A stretch of 64,000 nt of DNA from Lysobacteraceae bacterium (GTDB lineage: Bacteria; Pseudomonadota; Gammaproteobacteria; Xanthomonadales; Rhodanobacteraceae). A program made the position numbers and the translations under genes. Positions 8,657 to 18,705 of this stretch are shown piece after piece. Location of the stretch: positions 1 through 64,000 of the forward strand of contig JAGWNA010000003.1 in assembly GCA_028871555.1 (NCBI GenBank), in the 5' to 3' direction. Every line of letters begins with the position of its first letter. Position 1 is the stretch's first letter. Below the pieces are notes generated by a model. The model had not been told where the DNA came from, searched no databases, and saw only the letters and a program-made list of their open reading frames with translations.

Positions 8657-9994
8657 ATGTCCCGATCCAACTCCGCGTCGTCGACGCCATTCGAAGCGGT
8701 GATCACCGACCTCGGTCATGACGGTCGCGGCGTGGCCCGCATCGACGGCAAGACGGTGTTCGTCAGCGGTGCGTTGCTGGGCGAACAGGTGCTGTTGCGT
8801 CTGCGCAAGCGCCATCGCCGCTTCGACGAGGCGGAAGTCGTCGAGGTGATTGCCCGTTCGCCGCACCGGGTCGAGCCGCGTTGCCGGCACTTCGGCTCAT
8901 GCGGCGGCTGTTCGCTGCAGCATATGGATGCCGCCGCGCAGATCGAAGCCAAGCAGCGCGTGCTGGCGGAGAACTTCGAACGCATCGGCAAGGTGGCGCC
9001 GCAGGCGTGGCTGCCGCCGCTCAGCGGCGAGCCCTGGGGCTATCGGCGCAAGGGCCGGCTGTCGGTGCGCAACGTCGAGAAAAAGGGCCGGGTGCTGGTG
9101 GGTTTTCGCGAGGAGTCCAACCCGCGCTTCGTGGCCGATATCCAGCAATGCGAAGTGATGGATCCGGCGCTGGGTCCGAAGATCGGCCTGCTGGCCGATC
9201 TGCTCAACGGCCTGCAGGCCGCCAGCGACATCGCGCAGGTCGAGTTTGCCGCCGGCGACGACGGCATGGCCCTGGTGTTCCGCCACATGCAGCCGCTGAG
9301 CGACGCCGATCGGGCCGCGCTGGTCGCGTTCGGCCGGCAGCATTCGCTGGCGATCTATCTGCAGCCGGGCGGCCAGAGCAGCGTGCACCCGCTGTGGCCC
9401 GAACAGCCGCGGCTGGCCTTTCGCCTTGCCAGCGGCGATGCACGGTTCGCCGACGTCGAGCTGGAGTTCGAACCGCTCGATTTCGTGCAGGTCAATGCCG
9501 GCATGAACCAGCGCATGCTGGCGCGCGCGCTGGAGCTGCTCGACCCGCAGCCGGCCGACCGCGTGCTCGACCTGTTCTGCGGCCTTGGCAATTTCACCTT
9601 GCCGATCGCGCGCCGGGTCGCCGGGGTGGCGGGCGTGGAAGGCGAGCACGGGCTGGTCGAACGCGCCGTGCGCAATGCCGCGCGCAACGGCATCGACAAC
9701 GCGCGTTTCCATGTCGCCAACCTGTTCGAAGACCAGCGCGGCAGCGAATGGGCGCGCCAGCCGTGGGACAAGCTGCTGCTCGATCCGCCGCGCGCCGGCG
9801 CCGATGCGCTGCTGGACTACCTGCCGCACCGGCAGACCCGGCGCGTCGTTTACGTCTCCTGCCATCCGGCCTCGCTCGCGCGGGACGCCGGCATCCTGGT
9901 GAACCGGCATGGCTTCGAGCTGAAGTCGGCCGGCGTGATGGACATGTTCCCGCATACCGCGCATGTCGAATCCATCGCCCTGTTCGAGCGGTAG
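8657..9994 (+). CDS. rlmD: 23S rRNA (uracil-1939-C5)-methyltransferase RlmD
   Basis: A 445-residue SAM-dependent RNA methyltransferase that makes m5U1939 in 23S rRNA. In order: a TRAM RNA-binding domain (about residues 10-68), the iron-sulfur cluster cysteines (Cys76, Cys82, Cys85 in 'CRHFGSCGGC' and Cys165 in 'QQCEVMDP'), the SAM site 'VLDLFCGLGNFTLP' (about 305-318), 'LLLDPPRAGA', and the catalytic Cys in 'VYVSCHPASLARD'. All four cluster ligands are present. The ATG at 8657 gives the family start. It is preceded by a REP-like element and followed by the CYTH gene, 69 bp away. Confidence 0.96.
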   Translation: MSRSNSASSTPFEAVITDLGHDGRGVARIDGKTVFVSGALLGEQVLLRLRKRHRRFDEAEVVEVIARSPHRVEPRCRHFGSCGGCSLQHMDAAAQIEAKQRVLAENFERIGKVAPQAWLPPLSGEPWGYRRKGRLSVRNVEKKGRVLVGFREESNPRFVADIQQCEVMDPALGPKIGLLADLLNGLQAASDIAQVEFAAGDDGMALVFRHMQPLSDADRAALVAFGRQHSLAIYLQPGGQSSVHPLWPEQPRLAFRLASGDARFADVELEFEPLDFVQVNAGMNQRMLARALELLDPQPADRVLDLFCGLGNFTLPIARRVAGVAGVEGEHGLVERAVRNAARNGIDNARFHVANLFEDQRGSEWARQPWDKLLLDPPRAGADALLDYLPHRQTRRVVYVSCHPASLARDAGILVNRHGFELKSAGVMDMFPHTAHVESIALFER

Positions 9995-10063
9995 TCCGTG
10001 CGTTCCTCCATGAATGCGAGTATCAAAAAAGCGGCCATCCGTGGCCGCACTCTTCGATAAACC

Positions 10064-10585
10064 ATGGCGATAGAAATCGAGAGAAAATTTCTGTTGCGCA
10101 GCGACGCCTGGCGCGACGCCGTCGAGCACAGCGAGCGGATGGCCCAGGGCTATCTGGTCGGGGCGCGGGCGTTGCGCGACGGCACGTCGCGCGCCTCGGT
10201 GCGTGCCCGCATGGTCGGCGAACAGGGCTGGCTGAACATCAAGGCGGCGACGCCGGGCATCGCGCGGGCCGAGTTCGACTACCCGATTCCGGCGTGCGAT
10301 GCGCGGGCCTTGCTGGACACTTTGTGCGACGGGGTGATGGAGAAGATCCGCCATCACGTGCATGTCGACGGCATGCTGTTCGAGATCGACGAGTTTCTTG
10401 GCGACAACGCCGGTCTGCTGGTGGCCGAGATCGAGTTGCCTGCGGTGGATGCGCCGTATCCGCGTCCGCCGTGGCTCGGGCGCGAGGTAAGTGCGCTGCG
10501 TCGCTACTACAATGTCCATCTGATCGAGCACCCGTACCGGCACTGGTCGCCGGCCGAACGCGCCGCGGAGGACGCCGCATGTTGA
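10064..10585 (+). CDS. CYTH-domain protein (class IV cyclase / triphosphatase-like)
   Basis: A 173-residue CYTH-fold protein. The N-terminal 'EIERKFLL' is the ExExK signature that binds metal and triphosphate. Alternating charged beta-strands follow ('ASVRARM', 'GWLNIKAA', 'ARAEFDYPI', 'LFEIDEFLG', 'VAEIELP'), as in the triphosphate tunnel family. Bacterial members are mostly inorganic triphosphatases; a few are adenylate cyclases. The sequence does not decide between these. Its 3' end overlaps the start of nagZ by 7 bases, so it is the first gene of a coupled run CYTH-nagZ-phosphoribosyltransferase-mtnP. Confidence 0.88.
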   Translation: MAIEIERKFLLRSDAWRDAVEHSERMAQGYLVGARALRDGTSRASVRARMVGEQGWLNIKAATPGIARAEFDYPIPACDARALLDTLCDGVMEKIRHHVHVDGMLFEIDEFLGDNAGLLVAEIELPAVDAPYPRPPWLGREVSALRRYYNVHLIEHPYRHWSPAERAAEDAAC

Positions 10586-11591
10586 TGATCGGCGTGGCCG
10601 CGCCGGAACTGGCCGAACACGAGAAAGCCTGGCTTCGCACGCCCGGGGTCGCCGGGGTGCTGCTGTTCTCGCGCAATTACCGCTCGCGCGAGCAACTGCA
10701 GGCCCTGTGCGATTCGATTCGCGACATCGGCGGCGACGAGCTGCTGATCGCGGTCGACCAGGAAGGCGGGCCGGTGCAGCGTTTCCGCGACGGCTTCACC
10801 CGATTGCCGCCGCTGGCGGCGATCGGCGCGGTGTACGACCGCGACCGGGCCGAAGCGGTGCGGCTGGCCGAGGAGCATGCCTGGGTGATGGCCAGCGAGT
10901 TGCGCGCCAGCGGCGTGGATTTCAGTTTTGCGCCGGTGGTCGACCTTGCCCGCGGCAATGCGGCGATCGGCCGGCGTGCGTTCCACGCCGATCCGGCGGT
11001 GACGGCCGAACTGGGCCAGGCTTACGTGCGCGGCATGCACCTGGGCGGCATGGCGGCGGTGCTCAAGCATTTCCCCGGGCACGGTTCGGTCGCCACCGAT
11101 ACGCACAAGGCGGTGGCGGTCGATCGGCGCAGCCTCGAGGACATCCGCCGCGACGATCTGCGTCCGTTCGCCGAGTGCATCGATGCGCGGGTCGAGGCGG
11201 TGATGATGGCGCACGTGACCTACCCGGCGGTGGACAGCCTGCCGGCGGGTTACTCGAAAGTCTGGGTCGAGCGGATCCTGCGCGGCGAGCTTGGTTTCGC
11301 CGGCGCGGTGATCAGCGACGACATCAGCATGGCCGCGGCCGGTGCGGCCGGCGACGTCGGCGCACGCGTGCGCGCACATCGGGATGCCGGCTGCGATCTG
11401 GTGCTGGCCTGTTTCCCCGAGGTGGTGGACGAGGCGCTGGCTGCCGTCGCGGATGGCGCGACCGGCATGCCGGTGCAACTTGCCGCCCTGCGCGGCGCGC
11501 TTGGCGCGGGTTGGGACGGACTGATCGACAATCCACAGCGCGATCGTTTCGTCGCGCGCATCACGGCGTTGAACGCCGAACCGGGAACCGC

Positions 11592-11595
<4 letters not shown>
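10579..11595 (+). CDS. nagZ: Beta-N-acetylhexosaminidase NagZ
   Basis: Cytosolic glycoside hydrolase family 3 enzyme that removes GlcNAc from anhydro-muropeptides during peptidoglycan recycling; its product feeds the AmpC-inducing signal in species with AmpR. The 338-residue length is typical. Visible are 'GVLLFSRNY' near residue 27, 'AVDQEGGPVQR' (58-68), 'KHFPGHG' (163-169), followed by the loop 'TDTHKAV' that carries the Asp/His general acid-base pair, and the nucleophile region 'VISDDISM' (about 245-252). The ATG at 10579 overlaps the end of the CYTH gene. The stop codon overlaps the start of the next gene (ATGA), indicating translational coupling. Confidence 0.96.
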
Positions 11596-12966
<1,371 letters not shown>

Positions 12967-13050
12967 ACGGCATCCCGGTTTCGGCCGACCCCCGACTTTT
13001 TCAAGTTGCGCTGGCCCTGGGCCTCTTGGTATTTTTCGACAGGTCGGGGC

Positions 13051-13076
13051 GACGAACCATGGAGAGAGGGTTCGTC
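13051..13076 (+). promoter_or_regulatory. Hairpin in the cold-shock gene leader
   Basis: Perfect 8-bp inverted repeat gacgaacc (13051-13058) / ggttcgtc (13069-13076) with a 10-base loop, 48 bases before the cold-shock ATG. Cold-shock genes commonly have structured leaders that control translation with temperature; whether this one does is inference. Confidence 0.4.
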
Positions 13077-13123
13077 CAGGGGGCGAGCCCGGCGTATTCA
13101 CTTCATGATGCGGGGGTTACACG

Positions 13124-13327
13124 ATGAGTTTCGGTACAGTCAAGTGGTTCAACGATGCCAAGGGTTTCGGTTTCATCGCGCCTGAGGACGGGGGGGCGGA
13201 CGTTTTCGTCCATTTTTCAGCGATCACCAGCAAGGGCTTTCGCAGCCTGCAGGAAGGTCAGCGGGTGAAGTTCGAAGTGACCCAGGGCCCGAAAGGCGCC
13301 CAGGCTTCGGCGGTCGAGGCGGCCTAG
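13124..13327 (+). CDS. Cold-shock domain protein
   Basis: A 67-residue single cold-shock domain. RNP1 'KGFGFIAPE' (residues 13-21) and RNP2 'DVFVHFSAI' (26-34) are both intact, and the protein starts with the typical 'GTVKWFND'. It binds single-stranded RNA/DNA and acts as an RNA chaperone. A strong intrinsic terminator follows, and a G-rich ribosome site (gggggt) precedes the ATG. It stands as its own transcription unit between mtnP and fabV. Which Csp paralogue it is cannot be told. Confidence 0.95.
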   Translation: MSFGTVKWFNDAKGFGFIAPEDGGADVFVHFSAITSKGFRSLQEGQRVKFEVTQGPKGAQASAVEAA

Positions 13328-13368
13328 CAGCCTGATCCGTGTCAGCCTGGCGTGGTTGGGCAACAATG

Positions 13369-13396
13369 AACCCTGCATCCTGTGCGGGGTTTTTTG
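13369..13396 (+). terminator. Intrinsic terminator after the cold-shock gene
   Basis: Stem aaccctgca (13369-13377) / tgcggggtt (13383-13391), 9 pairs with one G-T, loop tcctg, followed directly by a T run (13390-13395). This is the clearest rho-independent terminator in the window. Confidence 0.85.
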
Positions 13397-13582
13397 TTTG
13401 CGCGCAATGGCCGGGGCTGGCCACACGCCCGGGGCCGCGGCCGTGTCTTGCCGTGCGGGCGGCATGCCGCCGCGCGTGATCGCGCTTGCTCGATCGCACC
13501 CTGCGGCTGCGCATGGCTGCTCCGCTTGGTTACTATGGCGAATTGCCGAATGCCGGCAGCCGAACAGAGCAGGAGCCATCGA

Positions 13583-14785
13583 GTGATCATCAAGCCCAAA
13601 GTCCGCGGATTCATCTGTATCACCGCCCATCCGGTCGGTTGCGAGCACAACGTGCTCGACCAGATCGAAGTCACCCGGGCCGCCGGCCACGATGCAGCCA
13701 AAGGCCCCAAGCGGGTGCTGGTGATCGGCGCCTCCACCGGCTACGGCCTGGCCTCGCGCATCACCGCCGCGTTCGGCTACGGCGCCGCCACGCTGGGCGT
13801 GTTCTTCGAGAAGCCCAGCAGCCACGAGAAGACCGGCACCGCCGGCTGGTACAACGCCGCCGCGTTCGACAAGGCCGCCAAAGCCGCAGGCCTGTACAGC
13901 AAATCGATCAACGCCGACGCGTTCGCCAACGAAACCCGCGCCCGCGCGATCGAGATCATCAGGAACGAGATGGGCGGCCCGATCGACCTGGTGGTCTATT
14001 CGCTGGCCTCGCCCGTGCGCAAGCTGCCGGACACCGGCGAAGTGGTGCGCTCGGCGCTCAAGACCATCGGCGAGCCGTTCCACAACACCTCGGTCGACAC
14101 CAACAAGGACATGGTAATCGAGGCCACCGTGGAGCCGGCCACCGAGCAGGAGATCAAGGACACCGTCACCGTGATGGGCGGCGAGGACTGGGCACTGTGG
14201 ATCGACGCGCTGAGCGCCGCCGGCGTACTGGCCGAACACGCCAGGACCATCGCCTACAGCTACATCGGCACCGAGATCACCTGGCCGATGTACTGGCACG
14301 GCACCCTGGGCCAGGCCAAGCAGCACCTGGACAACACGGCAAAGCAACTGCGCAGCCGCCACCCGGGCCTCGAAGCATATGTGGGCGTGATGAAGTCCGT
14401 GGTCACCCAGGCCAGCGCCGCGATCCCGGTGATCCCGCTGTACGTGTCCATCGCCTTCAAGATCATGAAAGAGAAGGGCATCCACGAGAATCCGATCGAG
14501 CAGGCCAACCGCTTGTTCCGCGACCGCCTCTACCGCGCCGACGGCGCCGCGCCGCAAACCGACGACGAAGGCCGCCTGCGGCTGGACGACTGGGAGCTGC
14601 GCGACGACGTGCAGGAGCCCTGCAAGGTGCTTTGGCCCACCGTCACCACCGAAAACCTTCGCCAGGTCACCGACTACGCGGGGTACAAGCACGAGTTCCT
14701 GCAGCTGTTCGGGTTTGACCGGGCGGATGTGGACTACGAGCAGGACGTCGAGGCGGATCGGCGGTTTGATTGTTTGGAGCTCTGA
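13583..14785 (+). CDS. fabV: Trans-2-enoyl-ACP/CoA reductase FabV
   Basis: NADH-dependent enoyl reductase that completes fatty-acid elongation cycles; FabV replaces or accompanies FabI in many Gammaproteobacteria and is naturally triclosan-tolerant. The 400-residue product has the cofactor motif '[15 protein letters not shown]' (about 45-59) and the FabV active site Tyr-x8-Lys ('[10 protein letters not shown]', Tyr237/Lys246). The N-terminus '[19 protein letters not shown]' and the C-terminal '[14 protein letters not shown]' are family hallmarks. The start is GTG at 13583, preceded by aggagcc (13571-13577); no ATG fits. It sits alone after the cold-shock terminator. Confidence 0.96.
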   Translation: MIIKPKVRGFICITAHPVGCEHNVLDQIEVTRAAGHDAAKGPKRVLVIGASTGYGLASRITAAFGYGAATLGVFFEKPSSHEKTGTAGWYNAAAFDKAAKAAGLYSKSINADAFANETRARAIEIIRNEMGGPIDLVVYSLASPVRKLPDTGEVVRSALKTIGEPFHNTSVDTNKDMVIEATVEPATEQEIKDTVTVMGGEDWALWIDALSAAGVLAEHARTIAYSYIGTEITWPMYWHGTLGQAKQHLDNTAKQLRSRHPGLEAYVGVMKSVVTQASAAIPVIPLYVSIAFKIMKEKGIHENPIEQANRLFRDRLYRADGAAPQTDDEGRLRLDDWELRDDVQEPCKVLWPTVTTENLRQVTDYAGYKHEFLQLFGFDRADVDYEQDVEADRRFDCLEL

Positions 14786-14839
14786 ACGCCTGGCGCCTGT
14801 CGGCTTGCTCGGTTGCAAACGGCGGGTTGCAACCGGTCC

Positions 14840-15150
14840 GTGTTCGAACTGGTCAAATCAGCGACTTCGATGCCAGGTTCGGCAGCCTGCGCGATATCCG
14901 CGCGAGAGCACGGATCGCGGCGCGGCTTGATCGCGTCGCCGACGGAAACTTTGGCGGCGTCAAGCCGGTAGGCGGCGGCATCAGCGGGTGGTGGGTCGAC
15001 TACGGACCCGGTTGTCGGGTGTACTTCATGCAGCGCGGTGCGGTGCTCGTGATGGTGCCGGCAGGTGGCGACAAGCGCAGCCAGCGTACCGGCATCAAGA
15101 CAGCCCAGCGCGCAGGGGCGTCGGCGACGAATCGCTATGGCGCCATTTGA
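14840..15150 (+). pseudogene. Frameshifted HigB/RelE-type toxin remnant
   Basis: From 14869 the frame encodes a clear addiction-module killer C-terminus: 'LRDIRARARIAARLDRVADG', then 'NFGGVKPVGGGI', 'VDYGPGCRVYFMQRG' and 'GGDKRSQ' then 'IKTAQRA', the conserved order of the HigB/Gp49-like group of the RelE/ParE superfamily (ribosome-dependent mRNA interferases). No start codon fits this frame. The matching N-terminus 'FELVKSAT' is found in another frame beginning at GTG 14840. Restoring one base near 14866 ('act ttc gat' instead of 'act tcgat') joins the two into one protein. No antitoxin gene follows; the next gene is on the other strand. I read it as a decayed toxin without its partner. Confidence 0.7.
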
Positions 15151-16031
15151 TAGCGGCGATCGTCGAACATCACGACGGACCATGCATAGCGCAGCCCGTG
15201 GCCGGCTTGCCCCTTGATCGGCGGCAGCGTCATCTTGTGAACGTACTGCCGCAGGGCTGCTCCCAGTGCCGGATCGGGTGTTGCGTCGAGCAGCCATGCG
15301 TGCGCCTCCGATCCGTCCGCACGGAAGGCCAGCAGGAAGTCGGCGATGCCGGATTCTGGCTCGAACCGATAGTCGGGCGTCAGGTACGGTCGCGCCTTGC
15401 TCACCGGATGCGGCTGGCGCCCGCCGAAGTCGCTGTCGGTGCCGGCGCGGATGTCGGCGTCGTGCAAGGCGATGAAGTTGCCCACCTGCGGCATGGCCTG
15501 GGTGACGCCTTCACGCCCCAACTTGTCGATGATCCGCTGCACCAGCTCGGCGGTGTAGCCTTCGTTTGGACGTTCGTTCCGGGGCAGCTGCATGGCGTAA
15601 TGGGCGTAGACCTGCGCCCAGATCATGGCTTCGCTGTACTTGTGCACGGCCAGGTCGATCTCGGCCATCTTGGCCATGCCCAGCAGGCTGCCGTGGATGG
15701 CGGCATTGCTCATGTAGATGGCGGCCTGGTTCAGATCCCGCTGCACCGGCGCGCCCGACGCGAACTGCCCCATCCAGTACAGCGAACCGAGCAGATACAG
15801 GTTGTGCTGATCGTCGCTGTTCGTGCTGTTTTCCAGTTGCGCCAGTGCCTGCCGGCGTGTGGCCAGAGGCAACTGCGGATCGAGAATCAGCGCCCAGGTT
15901 TTCGTGGAGGCGGCCCGGTCAGCCGCGGCGGCTGCGGGCGCGGCGGCCAAGGCGGGCATGGCCGCACCGAGGCCTGCGATCAGGCACACCCGCGCGATGG
16001 CGCGGGGGAAACGGCCGGTCGCGTGCGGCAT
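15135..16031 (-). CDS. Exported Sel1/TPR-like protein of unknown function
   Basis: A 298-residue protein with an N-terminal signal peptide (about residues 1-30, ending 'PALAAAPA'). Its middle ('NLYLLGSLYWMGQFASG', 'LNQAAIYMSNAAIHGSLLGM', 'SEAMIWAQVYAHYAMQ') looks like helical Sel1/TPR repeats. The C-terminal 100 residues contain beta-like segments ('DYRFEPESGIADFLLAFRAD') and no motif I recognise. The start at 16031 is chosen over 16052 because a gggagag ribosome site lies directly before it. It probably acts in the periplasm. The 3' end overlaps the toxin remnant on the opposite strand by 16 bases. Confidence 0.7.
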   Translation of the reverse strand: MPHATGRFPRAIARVCLIAGLGAAMPALAAAPAAAAADRAASTKTWALILDPQLPLATRRQALAQLENSTNSDDQHNLYLLGSLYWMGQFASGAPVQRDLNQAAIYMSNAAIHGSLLGMAKMAEIDLAVHKYSEAMIWAQVYAHYAMQLPRNERPNEGYTAELVQRIIDKLGREGVTQAMPQVGNFIALHDADIRAGTDSDFGGRQPHPVSKARPYLTPDYRFEPESGIADFLLAFRADGSEAHAWLLDATPDPALGAALRQYVHKMTLPPIKGQAGHGLRYAWSVVMFDDRRYQMAP

Positions 16032-16425
16032 GACGCTCTCTCCCTGAGGCACTGGCTCCCATCCTGCACGCTGCGGCAGCGCATCGGCAACGCATCATGT
16101 CTTCGCAGGGAAAAGCATGGAGGACGCCGAGCCGAATCGATTTCACCCGCTCCTGTTTCGCAGACCGATGCCGCGATCGCGTTGTGCCGCCGTGAAGCCT
16201 GCCTCACTGCCACGTGAAATCGGGGCCGGCCGCCCACGAAGCCCGGTTTGCGACCGTACACGATCACGCCGTCGTCGCGCGGATTGTTGATCATGATCAA
16301 GTCGACCGCTCCGGCTGCGAACTACGGTGGCTGTACCTGTCTGCGGCGCAGCGGGAGGAACAGGCAAGCGGCGACGGTCATGCGGCGACGGCGGCAACGA
16401 TTCATTCCAGATGGGAGTACAGACG
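16032..16425. other. Divergent intergenic region, 394 bp
   Basis: Lies between the minus-strand Sel1-like gene and the plus-strand Gln-rich gene. No convincing gene. It contains a perfect 14-bp palindrome TTGATCATGATCAA (16287-16300), about 130 bp before the Gln-rich gene, which could be a regulator site. Promoter boxes cannot be assigned with confidence. Confidence 0.5.
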
Positions 16426-17373
16426 ATGCGTTATGTGATTCTTGCCATGGCGATACTCCTCTGCGCGGGGGTTCCGGCCCGGTCTCAAGCCCAGACCCAG
16501 GTGAGCATCGGCATCGGAAACCGCGGCGTCAGCCTCGGTTTCGTGATGTCGACGTATCCAACGCTGGTGCGCATTCCGGGCTATCCGGTCTATTACGACC
16601 AGCGAGTGGATTCGAACTACTTCTTCTACGATGGCCTGTATTGGGTATTTCAGGACGACAACTGGTATTCGAGCCCCTGGTACAACGGCCCGTGGGACAT
16701 GATTTCGCCGGCTTATGTGCCCTTGTTCATACTGCGCATTCCGGTGCGCTACTACCGCCGCCCGCCTGCCTATTTTCGCGGCTGGCGTGACGACGAAGCC
16801 CCGCGCTGGGGCGAACACTGGGGCCGTGACTGGGAACGGCAGCGCAGCGGATGGGATAGCTGGAACCGTCGCTCCGTGCCCAGGGCCGCGCCGTTGCCCA
16901 CGTACCAACGCAATTACAACGGCAGCCGTTACCCTCGCCGGATGGATCAACAGCGCTCGATCGAGGCCCGCAGTTACCGTTACCAGCCGCGCGAAGCGGT
17001 GAGCCGGCAGATTCTTGAACAGCGTCGACAGGGTACGCAATCGCGTGACCGGCAGCAGCAACAGCAACGCAATGCCGAGCAGCAGAGGAATGTCCAGCAG
17101 CAACAGCAACGCAATGCCGAGCAGCAGAGGAATGTCCAGCAGCAACAGCGGCGCAATGCCGAGCAGCAGAGGAATGTCCAGCAGCAACAGCAACGCAATA
17201 CCCGGCAGCAGCAGACTGCCCAGCAGCAACAACGACAGAAAGCTCAGCAGCAACAGCGACGTCCGCTGCCCGCGCAAAAAGCCCGCGGTACCGACAACAA
17301 AGACGGGAAGGGTCAGCCTGCCGACAGGGACATGAGAGACAGGAACAACAAGGATCGCGGTGGGCACCCATAG
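16426..17373 (+). CDS. Secreted protein with Gln-rich repeat tail
   Basis: A 315-residue protein. Residues 1-24 are a signal peptide ('ILLCAGVPARSQAQ'). Residues about 25-130 are rich in Tyr, Trp and Pro ('YPVYYDQRVDSNYFFYDGLYW', then 'DDNWYSSPWYNGPW'), like the small YXWGXW-type extracytoplasmic proteins. Residues about 210-265 are four copies of a 14-residue unit QQQQ(Q/R)RNAEQQRNV, and the tail to the C-terminus is basic and hydrophilic. The low-complexity half is probably disordered. The ATG at 16426 is chosen for the signal peptide; an in-frame ATG at 16411 (5 codons earlier) is possible. Function unknown. Confidence 0.7.
   Translation: MRYVILAMAILLCAGVPARSQAQTQVSIGIGNRGVSLGFVMSTYPTLVRIPGYPVYYDQRVDSNYFFYDGLYWVFQDDNWYSSPWYNGPWDMISPAYVPLFILRIPVRYYRRPPAYFRGWRDDEAPRWGEHWGRDWERQRSGWDSWNRRSVPRAAPLPTYQRNYNGSRYPRRMDQQRSIEARSYRYQPREAVSRQILEQRRQGTQSRDRQQQQQRNAEQQRNVQQQQQRNAEQQRNVQQQQRRNAEQQRNVQQQQQRNTRQQQTAQQQQRQKAQQQQRRPLPAQKARGTDNKDGKGQPADRDMRDRNNKDRGGHP
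17053..17220 (+). repeat. 42-bp tandem repeat, four copies, in coding sequence
   Basis: Copies begin at 17053, 17095, 17137 and 17179. The unit starts cagcagcaacagcaacgcaa and encodes a 14-residue Gln/Asn/Arg-rich block. The first two copies are identical; the third differs by one visible base and the fourth diverges at its 3' half. The unit length is a multiple of 3, so copy-number change by slippage would keep the frame. Confidence 0.9.
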
Positions 17374-17988
17374 CCACTGACATGTCGCACGAGTCTTCCG
17401 TACCGACGATAACCGGGCAAGCGCTCCACCGGCCTGCGCGGGGAAGGTCGAAGAGAGTTCGCGCCGTTCGGTTTGCGAAACACGTGGCGTCCGTTCGGCT
17501 ATATCGGCGCGTAGGTGTCAGTAGTGCGGGAACACGGCATGATCGGTTCAAGGATGTGCTGGAAGGTTGGGGCTGGGCGCTGGCTATTGGTCCCAGCCGA
17601 GTGATGTCGCCATGTTGCCGGTGGCGTCACGAAGCTGCGATTGAATGCCCTCCGGAATGCGGTGCTCGATTTGTTGCCGGCTTTATCCTCCGCGCCGGCA
17701 ATGATCTGCCTGCTTTCGGACAGCGGGACCGCTCAAGACATTATCGAAAAGACACGTTTTGCAATATCGGAAAAGTGTCGAAGAATTTTACATTCTTCAC
17801 GATTTCAGCCAAATTTCAGCCAAGTCATAAATTAATTTTTTAATAAAAACAGTTGCTTGGTGTGCTGGTGCAATATTTGCTTGACTTCAAGGGCGCCGAA
17901 TGAGTTATGGATCAAGGCAATGGCGCGGTGCAGAAAGACCGACGTCTGTGTCCACCAGCACGAAGCAAACGGCGCAAGAGTAATCCTC
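17374..17988. other. Intergenic region, 615 bp, AT-rich at its 3' end
   Basis: The open frame 17382-17843 has no ribosome site or family features and I do not call it a gene. From about 17740 the base composition turns AT-rich, unlike the surroundings. There is a perfect 7-bp hairpin gaagaat/attcttc (17780-17798) and a tandem direct repeat atttcagccaa (17802-17812, 17813-17823). These features, followed by 'attaattttttaataaaaac', probably mark the promoter and operator zone for the PEP-CTERM gene. Confidence 0.5.
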
Positions 17989-18705
17989 ATGAAAAGATTC
18001 CTGGTGCTCGGCAGTTTGGCAACGGCGGCCATGGCGTCGATGCCAGCGCTCGCCGGTGTTCACCCTGGCGGTGGCACTTCCGCTCCGATAAGCGCCACCA
18101 TCGACGTGGACAAGGTTTTTGCCGGCAGCCTTCCAGACGGTGTGGCCCCATGGCTGACGGCCAAGTTTGCGTCAGACCAGGGTTCCCGATCAGGAACGCT
18201 GACATTGAGTTCGAACGCGTACGGCCCGGATTTCCTGCAGGGTTTGAACAGTAGTAGATCCACAATCGGTTGGGCCTTCTATCTGAATCAGACGGTCACC
18301 GGGATCACCTGCACGTCGAAAACCTGCGCGGATAACGGTGCATTTTGGAAGGCGGGCGGTTTCAACTCCGGTCCCGTGCCCGGTGTGTTCAATCTTGCCT
18401 TTGGCTGGTCATCGGGCAACCGTTTCCAGAGTGGCGATTCGTTGGTCTATGACCTTACGTTCGCGAGTCCCTTGACCGGCGACCCGTTTGTGCTCAACGG
18501 AAGCGACTGGTTATCGGCAGCGCATGTGCAGGGGATTGTCGGTGGCTGCAGCGGCTGGATCGTGTCGGGGACAGGAGCGGCCCAGGGTGGCTCGCCCTGC
18601 ATCACGGATCCGGTGAGGGTGCCGGAGCCGGCGGAGTTGGGCGTGTTCGGTCTTGGCCTGTTGCTGATGGGATTGCTTGTGAGTCTGCGCCGGCGCTACA
18701 ACTGA
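17989..18705 (+). CDS. PEP-CTERM sorted exported protein
   Basis: A 238-residue protein. Residues 1-22 form a signal peptide ('LATAAMASMPALA'). The C-terminus has all parts of a PEP-CTERM tag: 'VPEPAEL', a hydrophobic stretch 'GVFGLGLLLMGLLVSL', then 'RRRYN'. Such tags are recognised by exosortase, which links or releases the protein at the envelope, often with exopolysaccharide. The body is Ser/Gly-rich with two Cys pairs ('CTSKTC' and 'GGCSGW...SPC') and ends of beta-strands; its role is unknown. The ATG at 17989 gives a proper signal peptide. No exosortase gene is in the window. Confidence 0.85.
   Translation: MKRFLVLGSLATAAMASMPALAGVHPGGGTSAPISATIDVDKVFAGSLPDGVAPWLTAKFASDQGSRSGTLTLSSNAYGPDFLQGLNSSRSTIGWAFYLNQTVTGITCTSKTCADNGAFWKAGGFNSGPVPGVFNLAFGWSSGNRFQSGDSLVYDLTFASPLTGDPFVLNGSDWLSAAHVQGIVGGCSGWIVSGTGAAQGGSPCITDPVRVPEPAELGVFGLGLLLMGLLVSLRRRYN

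Noticed and set aside
17053-17220. Regular repeats as a possible CRISPR array
   Set aside because: The repeats are head-to-tail without spacers and code for protein in frame.
17382-17843. 153-codon open frame between the Gln-rich and PEP-CTERM genes
   Set aside because: No ribosome site, no motif, base composition changes along it; treated as intergenic.
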